Positions 1 through 10,850 of a stretch of 64,000 nt of DNA are shown piece after piece. Origin of the DNA: Trachythela sp. YZ-2020 (Eukaryota; Cnidaria; Anthozoa; Malacalcyonacea; Clavulariidae); contig JADLSH010000050.1 of assembly GCA_016169945.1 (NCBI GenBank), positions 372,001 to 436,000 on the forward strand, written 5' to 3'. Position numbers and translations under genes: made by a program. The notes under the pieces were generated by a model. The model did not search any database. It was not told the DNA's origin and saw only the letters and a program-made list of their open reading frames with translations. Positions within the stretch are counted from its first letter, which is position 1, and each line of letters opens with the position of its first letter.

Positions 1-102
1 TAGTAAACAGTTAGTTCAACAAAGTTTATAGATGTTTTTGCCCATAATTCATAAATAAAAAAATACCGCCAAAGCGTTTACTCAAATTGAATATTAAAAC
101 GT

Positions 103-274
103 TTAAAGCACTCTTTCTTCGTGCATTATCGGGATTTACAAGCACTCGTTCACGAACAAGGAACTCGAAGTTTAATACGGCACTCGACTGCGTCTCGTGC
201 AGTATGAAACTCTCGTTCTTTGTTCGTGAACTCGTGCTTGTAAATCCCGATAATGCACTCACAGAGTGCTTTAA
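103..274. repeat. Palindromic MITE-like element
   Basis: Two arms of about 60 bp (about 103-165 and 213-274) are near-perfect reverse complements. They begin TTAAAGCACTC and end GAGTGCTTTAA around a spacer of about 50 bp. The palindrome makes similar-looking open frames appear on both strands; these are shadows and not genes. This looks like a non-autonomous inverted-repeat element with no coding capacity. Confidence 0.7.
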
Positions 275-282
275 TCCTTAAT

Positions 283-826
283 TATCACATATTTGTGCCT
301 TTATCAGGGCGATAACAGGGTGACATAAAAACGATATGTCACTGATATCGTTTTTTGTCACTGATATCGCTTTTTGTCCCGCTCAAAACATTCAAGATGG
401 CCGCCGCCTCTGAGATTTCAGAATGCGTCATTAGACTAGTTTATTGCTGAAAATAAAATTCAAATACCAAAATAAGAACGTCAGGGGTAGAATAAGGAAA
501 AACATAATACGGAGGACGTCTTAGAAGTCATAAGACCAGAGGTTATGGACAATTTCATGGCTTTTCATCAACATACGAAAACCAGACGGAGAGAAGAACG
601 AACCTCTGTGTTGCGGATAACTTCGCTCATTTTAATCGATACACAAAAGAAAAGGACTACCTCGGCTGAGCAACGAGTTAAATCCTCTTCACCTTGTTCA
701 ACAAAGCCCGAGAAGCACTTAAAGCCAAGCAAAACGATCTGAAAAGTCTTGGTAAAGGAAGCTCATTCTTTAATATGTCCCATATTTGAAGTCTGATGGC
801 CCTGATAAAGGCACAAGTATGTAATA
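283..826. repeat. Short inverted-repeat element (MITE-like)
   Basis: About 30 bp at 283-312 (core TTTGTGCCTTTATCAGGGC) is repeated in reverse complement at 796-826. The interior has no convincing gene; the frame at 545-742 resembles nothing known. It lies between the palindromic units at 103-274 and 831-980, so the first kilobase is a mosaic of small elements. Confidence 0.5.
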
Positions 827-830
827 AACA

Positions 831-980
831 GGTTATCGCATGAGGGGCTCGGTAATATCAGTTTATCACTCTCGTGACGATATTACAATAGTCCCTCGTT
901 CGCTGCGCTCACTCGTGGCAATTATAATATCGCCCCTCGAGCGATAAAACTGATATCACCTCACCCCTCATGTGATAACC
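831..980. repeat. Palindromic MITE-like element
   Basis: Arms of about 37 bp beginning GGTTATCGCATGAGGGG and ending CCCCTCATGTGATAACC are reverse complements with a few mismatches. They flank a centre of about 75 bp that itself contains a smaller GC-rich inverted motif. No coding sequence is present. Confidence 0.65.
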
Positions 981-1093
981 TATACATATTACAGTTATGT
1001 TTTCGCTCGCTACCCTGGTTTAAGTAAATGCGTGTGATCCTAGAGGAACCCTGCAAGTTTGTGAAAACAAATTGGAAGCGCTCTTCTTTAAGG

Positions 1094-1407
1094 TACGTTC
1101 ACACACAGCGATTAATCGGGCAGATTTTGGCAAATAATTGTTGCCCCTTCTTCGACATATAGCGATTTAAACGTTCAATTGAAGCTGTCCGCTCTTTCAT
1201 CTGTTTATATTATAGCTTTCTGCGTGAAAAAAGTTTTCAACAATTTTACAACGGAAGACAAATCGTAAAATCGTGAGAAAAATCTGTGTTTTGCTACAGA
1301 TTTTTCTCCCGATTTTCGAATCGCGAGGCGCTGACGCGAGTACTTACGACAGGTTATTTACATACAGCGAGCAAAATCGGCCCGACAAATCGCTGTGTGT
1401 GAACGTA
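1094..1407. mobile_element. TA-flanked MITE (Tc/mariner-like ends)
   Basis: Terminal inverted repeats of about 34 bp start CGTTCACACACAGCGAT at the left and end ATCGCTGTGTGTGAACG at the right. Both ends are flanked by TA, as expected for a Tc1/mariner-type target duplication. The element is about 310 bp and has no transposase. An internal small hairpin lies at about 1271-1312. The class assignment rests only on the TA flanks. Confidence 0.6.
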
Positions 1408-2736
1408 TATATATTATTATACTGTAAAGTGTCAACATTTACAGCGTATAACTCCGGAGGTTATTTACAGCAGTAGCTGTAAAGTTGTCAACATTTACAA
1501 CGATAACTATCCCCGAGCCAACGGCGAGTATAAGCGCTCTTCCGGGCGTTAGCCTTGGGCGAGGATACTAATTATGCGTGGCAATTTACACCCGTGAAAA
1601 GAAGAGCTAGCTTCAAAGTTCATGAATCATTGCGGGCACGTGGCTATGTTTCATGGGTGGAGCTTTCGCAAATTGTCAGCAGTGGAATGAACGAATTTAT
1701 AAAAAAAACAAGCGAAAGTCTCAATTAAAAGTCGCTTTTGGGACTTTAGGAAGAGCTGTGGAACGAATTTTATCGCTTTTACTTTATAAAAAGCTTTAAA
1801 GGATAAGAAGAGGTATACTACGATTGAAAAAAAGTAAAATATAAGGAAAGTTTGTTATAATTGTTGATGTATTTGTAGCTCTAAAAAACGCTTGCCTTTA
1901 AGTAAACATAGTTCTTCATTTAATTCATCAAAAGCTCTAAGAGAGACAGAATTGTATATTTTCAACTAAATTCATTTCAAATCGAATTTATCTGTAAAGT
2001 GCAGTTTAGTTTAATGAACTTTGCGCTGAACGTTTCATTGAATTATTGAACGGAAGGTTGAATTTTACATTAATCGCGGAAGCTTATAGAACGCATAATA
2101 ACATACCTACACGATATATTTCGGAATTCTATGGCTAAAACAACTAATCTTTTGTACCCTGTTTTGTACTGCATAAAAGAATATTTATATTATTGATCGT
2201 GTTGCTATGACTACAGTTCTTGCACTGCTTAAAACAAAATTTCCATTGTTTACCAGTCCAAAAATCCTTAACCCAAAAAAATTCCGCAAATATTAATAAT
2301 TCCTTCCAGTTTTCCTTTCAAACTATCACATTTACAGCATTATGCTTAAAATTTTCATTGCACATTTGAGATGAACGGAAGCACGGAGAAGGGGACGGGA
2401 ATTAAATTCCGTTTTCCCAGCCAAAATTTTGTCTGAAAACCAGATACCCGGCTCGGCCGTTGATTTACCGAATCCCATTTCCAGCTGCAACCCAGCTCTT
2501 GTAGTCTTGGTTTACCCCTTCGACTTCACGACCCTATTCTGACGAAGTTTATTCTGCTTTCGAGAAAATCATCCTTTGCATAGCAGATGTTGCGATGAAA
2601 AAGTTTAGTAATATTTGGGAACTGTCATTGTTTAGCTGTGGCGAGGGGTTACTGCATGCATGTATTTCTAGTATATAATTGTAAGACTGCTGCATACTGC
2701 CGCACGAAAACCTGAAACTCAGGTCGAAGAGAAGAC
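1408..2736. other. Non-coding stretch, no gene seen
   Basis: No gene recognised. At 1425-1500 there is a short duplicated motif (GTCAACATTTACA twice) related to the GTAAACTCCGGA repeats near 7219. At about 1506-1580 there is an imperfect GC-rich inverted repeat. The rest is AT-rich and featureless. Confidence 0.4.
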
Positions 2737-3369
2737 TGTGCCAACAACAAAATACCCCTAGTTCTCAGTTACCATCCCTTCAATTTCAAACTAAGGGATG
2801 TCATTAGGAAGAATTTTCATATCTTGAAAAACGACCCTGAAACATCTTCCATTTCCACCGATAATCCCTTAGTCTCGTTTCGACATAGTAAAGATATCCG
2901 TGAAACCCTAGTCCACAGCTCTCTACCACAGGACTCGTCGTAACCTAATGGCACGTTTGTTGTGGTGTGAAGCTGTGTAAAACCTGTAAGTATATAGATT
3001 CTTCCACTACAATTTCGGCACCAAAATCTAAGTACGTACACTATTAAGCACCATTTCATGTGCACCTCCTCTCATCTCATCTACTGTATTTCATGCAGTA
3101 AATGTGGCATGCTTTATATTGGTGAAACTGGTACATATTTAAGCATAAGGTTTGGCGAGCATCGTCGTGCTGTCGCAAACAATTATGCTAAACAACCTGT
3201 TGCCAGACATTTCAACAATGGCAATCACAGTGTTTCAGATATGAAAATTCGAGCTCTGTGTCCCATTTCTGGCAGCAATGATAGCCGCAAAAGGCAAGAA
3301 ATGCGTCTCATTTCCCAACTTGGCACCATTCATCCTCTCGGCATTAATGAGCGCTTCTCTTACATTTAA
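2737..3369 (+). pseudogene. Penelope-like retroelement, 3' end with GIY-YIG domain
   Basis: The frame from 2737 to about 2941 encodes the conserved stretch after the reverse transcriptase fingers/palm (PLVLSYHPFN, then NFHILKNDPE, then a VSFR-type motif). The frame at 3058-3369 encodes a GIY-YIG endonuclease domain (LYIGETG, then R at the RFGEHR motif, ending GINERFSYI). The two halves are in different frames, with stops at about 2940 and 3050, so the copy is broken. Penelope-like elements carry RT plus GIY-YIG and use the nuclease for target-primed insertion. Only the 3' part is present; no RT catalytic core is seen upstream. The family assignment is firm and the exact clade is unknown. Confidence 0.8.
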
Positions 3370-3619
3370 CTCCTATCTGTTTATGCCTGCCATCAGCAGA
3401 TACTCTACATCTCACCTCATCACATATATATTTCCTCATTTCTGTCCTTCTTGCTTTCTTCGCTTCTCCATATATGCTAATATATTTGTGATATGATTTC
3501 CATATTTTGTTTATAGTTTGTTTTGCTTAAATCCAACTGATTGGTTTATTTTTTATCACGTGATCTCTTTTGTATTCACTACAAAAGCACATGTTTTTCC
3601 CCGACCCATTCTATTAACT

Positions 3620-3652
3620 TCCAGACGAAGGGCTTTCGCTCGAAACGTCGAA
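3620..3652 (+). ncRNA. Candidate hammerhead ribozyme core of the Penelope-like element
   Basis: About 260 bp after the GIY-YIG stop lies CCAGACGAAGGGCTTTCGCT followed by CGAAACGTCG. This resembles the hammerhead core order (GA, short stem II with a four-base loop, GAAA, short stem III). Hammerhead motifs are known in Penelope-like elements of many animals. The first core element reads CAGACGA and not the canonical CUGANGA, so the copy may be mutated or the match may be partial. Confidence 0.4.
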
Positions 3653-3836
3653 GTTCTTATTGTATTTTTCAAGTAGTTTTACACAACAGTCAACGCTCGA
3701 ATCTTTGTTACACTCTACCCACACTGGCACCACACGTTGCAGCGCCCCCGAACAATGCGGGTTTTTTTATGCAGTGTCATAATTGGAATATAAAATCTAA
3801 ATTCATATATCTGAAGGTGATCCTGCAATAACTTAC

Positions 3837-5695
3837 CTGTTTGATTCCCCAAATTCGACTGCCGTGCGATGATCATTGAAATCGTCGTCGGAGTGTCCAT
3901 TATAATTTCCACATAAACCCTCACTGTGGTGATCAACATCTTGGTTAGTTTTGTTAAATGGAGTTGGTGCTTTGATGTAGGTACTTAAACCCCAGTACAT
4001 GTGCTTTGCTGTCACCATGACTCCAGAAGGCAAATATATCTGGAAAATAGAAGTGCCAAAAAACTGAAATATATATTTTGTGTTTCTGTAGAAACCCAGC
4101 GGTAATGTCTACATTTTACCCGGTGGAACCTTTGAAACTGTGTTCAAACATTCAATATGGTTTCTAATGCTTTGTTAAAACCAAAAAGCATGCTCGTTTT
4201 AACGATACTTGTTGTCCCATCGTCAATAAAGGTGACAGGAATTTCGTCAACTCCGAACTGGAATTCGAGGATCAAGGAGTAGATTTTGTGGAAGACTGGC
4301 TGCAAAAAAAATGGATTGGAGTAACCATGCAAAATATTGAAAGGTATGTACTAGAAAACTTGTGTTTGACTGTTTAATGTTAGATACTAAACTATTTCTC
4401 TGGACCCATATATTAAAAACCAAATGATTTATTCCTAACGGTGGGGCATTTGACCGTTTAATTATTGGTCATAGTGGGGCATTTTAACAATTTTTTTGCC
4501 CAGGGGATAGGGAATTTGAACTATCCAATTTTCAAAAGTTCAAATTCTCGGGGTATGCCCGGGGCGGTGTAAAGTTTCGGTTTGATCGGTACATTAGTTG
4601 GCATTTCCATTTAAATGTTTACTTTATTACAATATTACGAGTCAACACCAAAAATATTCAATAATGTGTCTATACACTTTCGCGCATCGCGACAAAACTG
4701 CAGGTATGGAATTTGATTACCATATATGAAAATCCAACAAAATGTGATGCGACTTACGTCATAGATTGTTGAAGAGCCTTCCGTCGTTTTAGTCGTATAA
4801 AACCCGTTTGTTTCTGATTCTTTTAATCCCCTTTTTCGAATAACAAGATTGTCTGGATTTTTCCACCAGGCAGTTCCATCATCGGTATTTTCAACTTGAC
4901 ACATATCAAATATTTTATAAAATGGACCCTCTTTGATTGCAATGCCACAATTACAACTTGCACTCCATCCACAAGATTTGTGCCTTGCCTCGACCTGAAA
5001 GTTAATCAAAAATACCTAATATCTAGTATACACATTGTATTATAATGTTTAATTTATTGAACCATTTTAAACGAGAAAATAGTTTTATTCACCCTTTAAA
5101 TGTATTACTATGTATTCTACTTACATTTTAAACGTCGATGGTACAATACGCAAATGGCCGGCAAATAATAAATAATTAATTAAAGTATATAAATCTACCA
5201 TAACTTTCAAGCAAGTTTCGTAATCTTCATTTTCACCTATAAACAATAGTTGATTCGAATGGCTTATAATTATATGAACTCTGTATTAGGCATGGTATAG
5301 TCACAGAAAAAGAAGATTTGAAAAATTAACTAACGACGCATACACAAATACACCGGGTATGAAACACTCGATAGCATATGGAGGTACGGTTCTGTGAAAT
5401 GTATCAATCGAAATTACAGCGTCATTAATAATACTGAAGAATATAATGTAAAAGCATTGGCAAAAATGGTCACAAAAACAATCCCGTTCTACTCTCTTAT
5501 ATATAGTTACATGCACCCACTACACGTCCCCACAAACTTTAAGGTCTCAATACCATCGTGTTTTAATAGTTATATTATTATCCTTATCTATAATAATTGC
5601 TTTTTCCAATACTAGATTTATTACAACATACCCGAGTTCCAATATGCTTGTTGTCATATAAAAGAAATGTCCCGATTCCTTGGAAGTCGTAATAC
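3837..5695 (-). CDS. VWD-domain protein gene, partial (exons at 5632-5695, 4758-4994, about 4144-4299, 3837-4039)
   Basis: Minus-strand exons with good splice sites encode a von Willebrand factor type D domain. Exon 5632-5695 (64 nt) encodes YYDFQGIGTFLLYD, the domain start. Exon 4758-4994 (237 nt, AG acceptor, GTAAGT donor) encodes the Cys-rich CGWSASCNCG block. An exon starting at 4299 continues with a FQFGVDEIPVTF segment. Exon 3837-4039 encodes YLPSGVMVTA and the hallmark GLCGNYNGHSDDDF, ending in a GTAAGT donor. The 64-nt and 237-nt exons join in phase. The donor of the third exon is not clear, because its frame runs to a stop at 4144. VWD domains occur in secreted mucin-like and adhesive proteins. 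The rest of the gene continues to the left or is missing. Confidence 0.7.
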
Positions 5696-5797
5696 CTAAA
5701 ATAGAATATGCAAATTGTCATTGTATGAAAATACTTCCACTGTGTCTAACTCGTTCCCAGTCCCTAAATAAGGTGTGAAAAGACTAACTCATACCCA
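4460..5797. repeat. Tandem segmental duplication, unit 1 (about 1.34 kb)
   Basis: This unit begins ATTATTGGTCATAGTGGGGC and contains VWD exons. It is followed immediately by a second unit, 98-99% similar by eye, whose features are offset by 1335-1337 bp. Exons and introns were copied together, pointing to a recent unequal exchange. Confidence 0.85.
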
Positions 5798-7133
5798 ATT
5801 ATTGGTCATAGTGGGGCATTTTAACAATTTTTTTGCCCAGGGGATAGGGAATTTGAACTATCCAATTTTCAAAAGTTCAAATTCTCGGGGTATGCCCGGG
5901 GCGGTGTAAAGTTTCGGTTTGATCGGTACATTAGTTGGCATTTCCATTTAAATGTTTACTTTATTACAATATTACGAGTCAACACCAAAAATATTCAATA
6001 ATGTGTCTATACACTTTCGCGCATCGCGACAAAACTGCAGGTATGGAATTTGATTACCATATATGAAAATCCAACAAAATGTAATGCGACTTACGTCATA
6101 GATTGTTGAAGAGCCTTCCGTCGTTTTAGTCGTATAAAACCCGTTTGTTTCTGATTCTTTTAATCCCCTTTTTCGAATAACAAGATTGTCTGGATTTTTC
6201 CACCAGGCAGTTCCATCATCGGTATTTTCAACTTGACACATATCAAATATTTTATAAAATGGACCCTCTTTGATTGCAATGCCACAATTACAACTTGCAC
6301 TCCATCCACAAGATTTGTGCCTTGCCTCGACCTGAAAGTTAATAAAAAATACCTAATATCTAGTATACACATTGTATTGTACTGTTTAATTTATTAAACC
6401 ATTTTAAACGAGAAAATAGTTTTATTCACCCTTTAAATGTATTACTATGTATTCTACTTACATTTTAAACGTCGATGGTACAATACGCAAATGGCCGGCA
6501 AATAATAAAGAGTTAATTAAAGTATATAAATCTACCATAACTTTCAAGCAAGTTCCGTAATCTTCATTTTCACCTATAAACAATGGTTTATTCGAATGGC
6601 TTATAATTATATGAACTCTGTATTAGGCATGGTATAGTCACAGAAAAATAAGATTTGAAAAATTAACTAACGACGCATACACAAATACACCGGGTATGAA
6701 ACACTCGATAGCATATGGAGGTACGGTTCTGTGAAATGTATCAATCGAAATTACAGCGTCATTAATAATACTGAAGAATATAATGTAAAAGCATTGGCAA
6801 AAATGGTCACAAAAACAATCACGTTCTACTCTCTTATATAGTTACATGCACCCACTACACGTCCCCACAAACTTTAAGGTCTCAATACCATCGTGTTTTA
6901 ATAGTTATATTATTATCCTTATCTATAATAATTGCTTTTTCCAATACTAGATTGATTACAACATACCCGAATTCCAATATGCTTGTTGTCATATAAAATA
7001 AATGTCCCGATTCCTTGGAAGTCGTAATACCTAAAATAGAATATGCAAATTGTTATTGTATGAAAATACGTCCACTGTGTCTAACTCGTTCCCAGTCCCT
7101 AAATAAGGTGTGAAAAGACTAACTCATACCCAG
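5798..7133. repeat. Tandem segmental duplication, unit 2
   Basis: This is the second copy of the 1.34-kb unit, ending near AAAAGACTAACTCATACCCA, the same sequence that ends unit 1. The small differences are scattered substitutions and 1-4 bp indels, including loss of one TATA in a short microsatellite. Confidence 0.85.
6095..7030 (-). CDS. Duplicated VWD exon pair (exons 6967-7030 and 6095-6331)
   Basis: These are second copies of the first two VWD exons, 64 nt and 237 nt, with the same splice sites and open frames. They differ by only a few substitutions (for example GTFILYD instead of GTFLLYD). They lie in the right-hand unit of the 1.34-kb tandem duplication. No second copy of the downstream exons exists. 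If spliced, the transcript would carry two VWD amino-terminal halves; otherwise they could be mutually exclusive exons or an inert duplicate. Confidence 0.6.
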
Positions 7134-7218
7134 TCCCTGAATGAGGTTTGAAAATACTATTTGCGTGTACTGTGCGCGCATGCGCACACGTAGACGCATT
7201 GCTATACTGCATGGTGCA

Positions 7219-7345
7219 AGCGTAAACTCCGGAACTGTAATCATTAACGTACAGGCGTAAACTCCGGAACTGTAACCATTAACGTACAGGCGTAAACTCC
7301 GGAAATGTAAACATGAAGTTGTTAGCCTTTACAGGCGTAAACTTC
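7219..7345. repeat. Tandem repeat, about 35-bp unit
   Basis: Three full copies and one partial copy of a unit beginning GCGTAAACTCCGGAACTGTA are present, the third being diverged and slightly longer. A related CTCCGGAGGTTATTTACAG motif occurs near 1450. No coding content. Confidence 0.7.
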
Positions 7346-7449
7346 GGAAGTTGTTAACTTTTTTCAGCATATATTTACAGCACTGAGCCAAATCAGGGAG
7401 TTTATAAGATAGGGCGGAGAAACGGCAATAAAATGTACTGAAACACGTC

Positions 7450-7522
7450 AATCTCGTACCCCGAGCCTGCGATCCTTTGGGAAGAATCTACACAAAGGAT
7501 CGCAGGCTCGGGGTACGAGATT
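7450..7522. repeat. 30-bp perfect inverted repeat (hairpin)
   Basis: The left arm 7450-7479 starts AATCTCGTACCCCGAG and the right arm 7493-7522 ends CTCGGGGTACGAGATT. They are exact reverse complements separated by 13 bp. A second, weaker inverted repeat (CTAGGCCTCTAA / TTAGAGGCCTAG) follows at about 7566-7621. This may be the core of a tiny palindromic element. Confidence 0.8.
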
Positions 7523-7621
7523 GGAAACACGTAATACGTGTCACGTATGATAAAGTACAGCCTAGTTCCTAGGCCTCTAAGCGTTCTCGTTAATACGCGG
7601 GCTGCTGTTTAGAGGCCTAGA

Positions 7622-8552
7622 ACAAAATGTTCAAATTAAGTTTGCAAACGTGGGGTCAATGTGTCCCCACTCGTTGTATTGAGATCAGTGGCTTCATGCT
7701 GACAAAATGGCGAAAACTCCAATGGGCGAGAATTAAAATGTTGATAGATTTGTATAAAATTTCATAACTTATTGCGACAAGTTTGAAAATTTTCCTGCAT
7801 TTTGTGGTTAATATTGAATAGAAAAAGTGGTAGACACAACTGAAGCATCCGAAAGACTATTTAAGTAAGGCGAAATCTAGTTTGAAAACAAGAAATCTCG
7901 TGAAGGACTGAAGGTGAGAGCTCCAGCTGCGAGTGTGATCCTGATAAAGTGGAGTATGTTATGCAACTTATTGTTGTTTACTTGCAAAACAATAATTTCC
8001 ATTTTGTTTGATATTTAGATTTTAGGAAGTGCTTCACCCGTGAAAGAAATTTTCCAAATGCAGAATGGGTGTACAATAGAAAAGGCAATGATAGCATGCA
8101 GGCACAAACAGGGTCAATTGTGAAGGAAATAGAACTAAACAAGGCTATATTGGAAAAATTGGTGAAAGTGTCATACATAAAATATTATAGAGAGCTTAAG
8201 CATTAAGCAAGCCACAGATGTACAAAATTGAATACATAATTATTTCATAAGCAGTTCTTGCTGGAAATCAAGAACAGGAGTCAGTGTAGTCTCACATTTG
8301 TGATTTGTAACACGTACAGCAGTCACCACCTATAACAGCTTGTTTGAATTCCGATCGGTGTTCATTTATTTATACATAAAAGCAGCATTTAATTTGTATT
8401 AGTAAATGAATTGAAGCACCAAACTTGGCACAATTAAATGAACAATAATAGGGTAAAATTAGGGATTAACATTTAACACACTGGTTAAACTTAATAAATA
8501 TAAACAGTGTAATTATAATAACATCATTAAATTTATTATTATTCAATTGTCA
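7622..8552. other. Non-coding stretch, no gene seen
   Basis: AT-rich sequence with no frame that resembles a known protein and no convincing splice structure. The short open frame at 7978-8178 on the minus strand has no recognisable motif. Confidence 0.4.
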
Positions 8553-8893
8553 TTAAGCAGTAATGAGCCTCAATACATCTTCTATTACTCTCCAAGGAAA
8601 ACATATATTATATTTTATTATTTTTTGTACATGTAACATGTCCAAAGACTTTCTCCATGACAGGTTGTCAACCTCATATTTATTATCTCCTGTCTTCCAT
8701 TCATTATAAACTCTGCCAAATTCTTCACCTTTAACAGGTATCTGTTGATACGGGTACATGCCACTAGAAAATTGCTTTTTCATTTTTTTCATCAACATCA
8801 GGGCCAATATGTATGCAACTTGGTGATGGTTTTCTCTTTAGCTTCAACAGTACTATCCGAAAAATGGCCTTGTACACTTTACCATCAACCTGC
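8553..8893 (-). pseudogene. Unidentified exon-like fragment
   Basis: On the minus strand an AG acceptor (TTGATGCAG) near 8893 is followed by an open frame starting VDGKVYKAIFRI. This frame stops, but continues in the next frame after a run of A (about 8785) to 8553, with a segment YQQIPVKGEEFGRVYNEWK. A one-base shift in the A-run would join the two. I do not recognise the protein. It could be a broken exon of a host or transposon gene, or chance. Confidence 0.25.
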
Positions 8894-9309
8894 ATCAAAT
8901 AATTAAATAATTATAAAAATATTTCAGATTTTAAATAACAAATTCATCAGAACAAATACACTTGGGGTATTGTTATTACAATAATTAACTTTTAGCCTCA
9001 CATGAATGCATATCTTTTTTATGAAAAGGGGGCCTTCCAGAGAATATGTGATGCTTTTTGGTGATTTTTGCTACCCCTACTCCCCTTGTGACAGCTATCA
9101 TTACACTCACTCAAAAATTATGTGACTCTCAGTCACATAATATAATGATATAAATAATTAGTAATTTGAGAGTGTGTGCTGGAACAACCTTTAGTCCTTT
9201 ATTTCTTTTTACTTCTGTCACAGTTCATTCTGTCACAGTAGTGTTCTCGAGAAATATCAAGGTACATAATATATAGTAGAAGGTGTTAGTGGATGGAATA
9301 CTCAAACAG

Positions 9310-9415
9310 AAATTTATATACATTTTTAGACCTAGCCAGGAGCAGTTGCGAAAAATGCAACTTAGGCCCTCTGGCAGGAATTGAACCAGAGTCCAATTGC
9401 TGAGCTATTAACCGC
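9310..9415 (-). mobile_element. tRNA-derived SINE-like fragment
   Basis: Read on the minus strand, TAGCTCAGCAATTGG (box A-like, 9393-9407) is followed by GGTTCAATTCC (box B-like, 9377-9387). Only five bases separate them, so the anticodon arm is missing. A tail region TTGCATTTTTCGCAACTGCT follows. This is not a functional tRNA but fits a degenerate tRNA-headed SINE. Confidence 0.45.
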
Positions 9416-9961
9416 AAGTTCGGTATATAAGATGGGAGTGATGCCAGTATATGGCGTATGGGTAAATATCAATATTTTTCTCGGCATCTTGTTCAATAAG
9501 ATTAATAAAATTATTATTAATGTTACATAATATATAGTTTTCAAATAGAATATGGATTTGCATAAACGTTGTCTTGCTCTATTTCAGTGCGTCTGTCACA
9601 TTACACTGCATGTGATACTTCCTCCTGCTTGTGTGACAATATGTGACTCTTATTTAAGCACTCCCCTCCTCTCCACCCAAAGCATCATATATTTTGTGAG
9701 TTGGCCTGATTGTCCTGATGGGTGCACCCTAACTAAGCCTTTTAGATTTTGTCTTACTATACTATAAGCCAATCTATACTATAATATTTGCTCTTCAGGT
9801 CTTCAACATCTCATGAAATAAAACACTTTGAAACAAAAGTAACCTATAAAGTATGCATATAATATACAGTGACAATGCAAAATTGTACAATCACATAACG
9901 TACTGTAAACATTGCTAATGTACCATGTCAAGTATATAAACAGATCGTGCTGTTTGGGTGT
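9416..9961. other. Non-coding stretch, no gene seen
   Basis: No recognisable gene or repeat boundary before the TTAA at 9962. Short open frames here have no motif. Confidence 0.4.
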
Positions 9962-9965
9962 TTAA

Positions 9966-10850
9966 GAGGCTGTCTCTGTAAGAACCGACCGGTGATTCTC
10001 AAATTGAAAATCAACCATGTCCCATATTTTTGTCATTTGTAAGCACGCCATGGAATCATACTCAGAATTTTTCAACTTCTTTATTTTCCTGAGATTTTTA
10101 TGATTTTGTCCTTACACCAAATGATAGCGGTTTTTACGCTTCACTCGACGCGGAAATGACACTTTTATATTGTCCTATTGCACAGTCGCGTGAACGATTC
10201 TCTGAATTATTTTTATATGTTTTTAAAATTCAATGTTTCAAATTCACGTGACTGATTTTATTTGGTTCGAAACGTATTTAATTTATAACTTAACAGAGTA
10301 TGCTTTTGAGCCGTTTCCCATCAACGGCTGTGCTCTTAAAATTAGCTTACTGCAAAATCGTTTTATTCAAAGTGGCACAACTTACAAAATCTACCTCCGA
10401 TTAGTTTGGAAGTACTAATGGTGTACTATATTCTTATCGAAAAACATTTGTGGGGAAATAATTCGAAAATATTTTAATCGCGGCACAAAGTTTACTATTT
10501 TCACCCAAATTAGGCGGAAACCGGAAATGACAAACCAGACAACAAAAATGAATTTATAGCAAATATATTCTCTGGTATATACATTGTGTTTTATTTTCGA
10601 AAATAAAATACTTTTAAATATTTATGAATAATATTTGTATCGGAATAATAAGATTTAAACATTTCATAGGCTGCTTATATTGGATCGACTGACCTGCTAA
10701 TGATCGACCGACTGACCGACTGACCTGCTATTGTTTGTCTTGATAAACAACAATAATCGAACTCAATAATCTTTGACTTTGCCCACTCAGGTCCACTCGT
10801 GTGCGGCAAATTTAAATGCGATTGTAAACAAACTATAAACATTTGGTCAT
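9966..10850. repeat. Left terminal inverted repeat of the TTAA element (interrupted)
   Basis: Positions 9966-10062 and about 10660-10850 match 19098-19387 in reverse complement. The approximately 600 bp between is absent from the right arm. Within and just after this arm, about 110 bp at 10427-10540 (ATATTCTTATCGAAAA to GGAAATGACAAACCA) is repeated in direct orientation at 10866-10978, with several differences. Confidence 0.65.

Noticed and set aside
26..281. Two similar open frames on opposite strands
   Set aside because: They are produced by the palindrome at 103-274, not by genes.
2817..3065. 82-codon minus-strand frame
   Set aside because: Shadow of the Penelope-like coding text on the plus strand.
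7175..7186. CGCGCATGCGCA, a perfect NRF1-type binding motif
   Set aside because: No gene start nearby and similar alternating GCGCATGCG strings occur elsewhere in repeats; no support for promoter function.
7219..7345. CRISPR-like repeat array
   Set aside because: Repeats follow each other without spacers and the genome is eukaryotic; simple tandem repeat.
9377..9407. Possible tRNA gene
   Set aside because: Anticodon arm missing and acceptor stem not formed; better explained as a SINE-like fragment.
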